Part shown: positions 41,166 through 41,174 of the stretch, in pieces
Position numbering within the stretch: the first letter of the stretch is position 1
How the letters are laid out: each line of letters opens with the position of its first letter
From: Prevotella sp.
Lineage (GTDB): Bacteria > Bacteroidota > Bacteroidia > Bacteroidales > Bacteroidaceae
NCBI GenBank assembly: GCA_017478025.1
Contig: JAFVGZ010000019.1
Coordinates: 1-41,174, forward strand
Direction: 5' to 3'
DNA: 41,174 bases
Translations under genes and position numbers: made by a program
Notes under the pieces: model-generated
Database searches by the model: none
Told to the model about the DNA's origin: nothing
The model's input: only the letters and a program-made list of their open reading frames with translations

Positions 41166-41174
41166 AAGTGCAAC

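Overview
The window reads as chromosomal DNA of a Bacteroidales bacterium, most likely a Prevotella-type (Prevotellaceae) genome. Evidence: the Bacteroidetes promoter (TTTG, 19-20 bases, TAnnTTTG) precedes many genes; lipoproteins of families typical of this phylum are present (DUF4988-like, DUF4369, BtuG-like); there is a PPi-dependent phosphofructokinase, and a DivIC/FtsB gene follows prs. No phage, transposase, plasmid or CRISPR locus was seen.

Layout. 1-1528: two tandem DUF4988-like genes (first truncated by the window edge) with Asp-Gly-Lys-rich modular repeats. 1529-2657: a gene-poor stretch full of repeats (terminator, 41-bp perfect inverted repeat, direct repeats, a 160-bp dispersed repeat). 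2658-8428: tRNA-His, a ThiE-like protein, then prs, divIC, a small membrane protein, a DUF4369 lipoprotein, pyrC and plsC. 8524-13385, minus strand: a RIC/hemerythrin-LuxR fusion regulator, UvrD/PcrA helicase, mtgA and an OmpA-type lipoprotein. 13619-16396: pfp, a GH25 lysozyme-like protein and initiator tRNA-Met. 16397-17600: the second copy of the 160-bp repeat, a small hypothetical gene and a very short (25-residue) membrane-peptide gene with a near-consensus promoter and Shine-Dalgarno. 17559-23270: a cobalamin riboswitch and btuB-btuG-btuF-btuC, with no btuD. 23281-24891: two DUF4230 proteins and a Dabb protein.

25136-39291 is a 14-kb co-directional cluster resembling aryl-polyene/flexirubin-type clusters: methyltransferase, ACP, LpxL-like acyltransferase, ketosynthase fusion, ACP, ketosynthase fusion, EamA/SMR protein, LolA-like chaperone, GT2-PlsC fusion, alpha/beta hydrolase, MMPL exporter, a frameshifted esterase, a third ACP-like protein and a compact AMP-forming ligase. 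It lacks recognisable ketoreductase, dehydratase, thioesterase and ammonia-lyase genes. This is the best candidate for an undescribed system: probably an acyl or polyketide-like chain is primed by the ligase, elongated on ACPs, transferred to a lipid-like carrier and moved to the outer membrane by the MMPL/LolA pair. The product cannot be told from sequence.

39414-41174: shared terminators, a CAT tRNA, a YraN-family gene, an unrecognised 306-residue protein and a tRNA-Phe-like gene that looks degenerate. All family assignments are from reading the translations; no database search was run.
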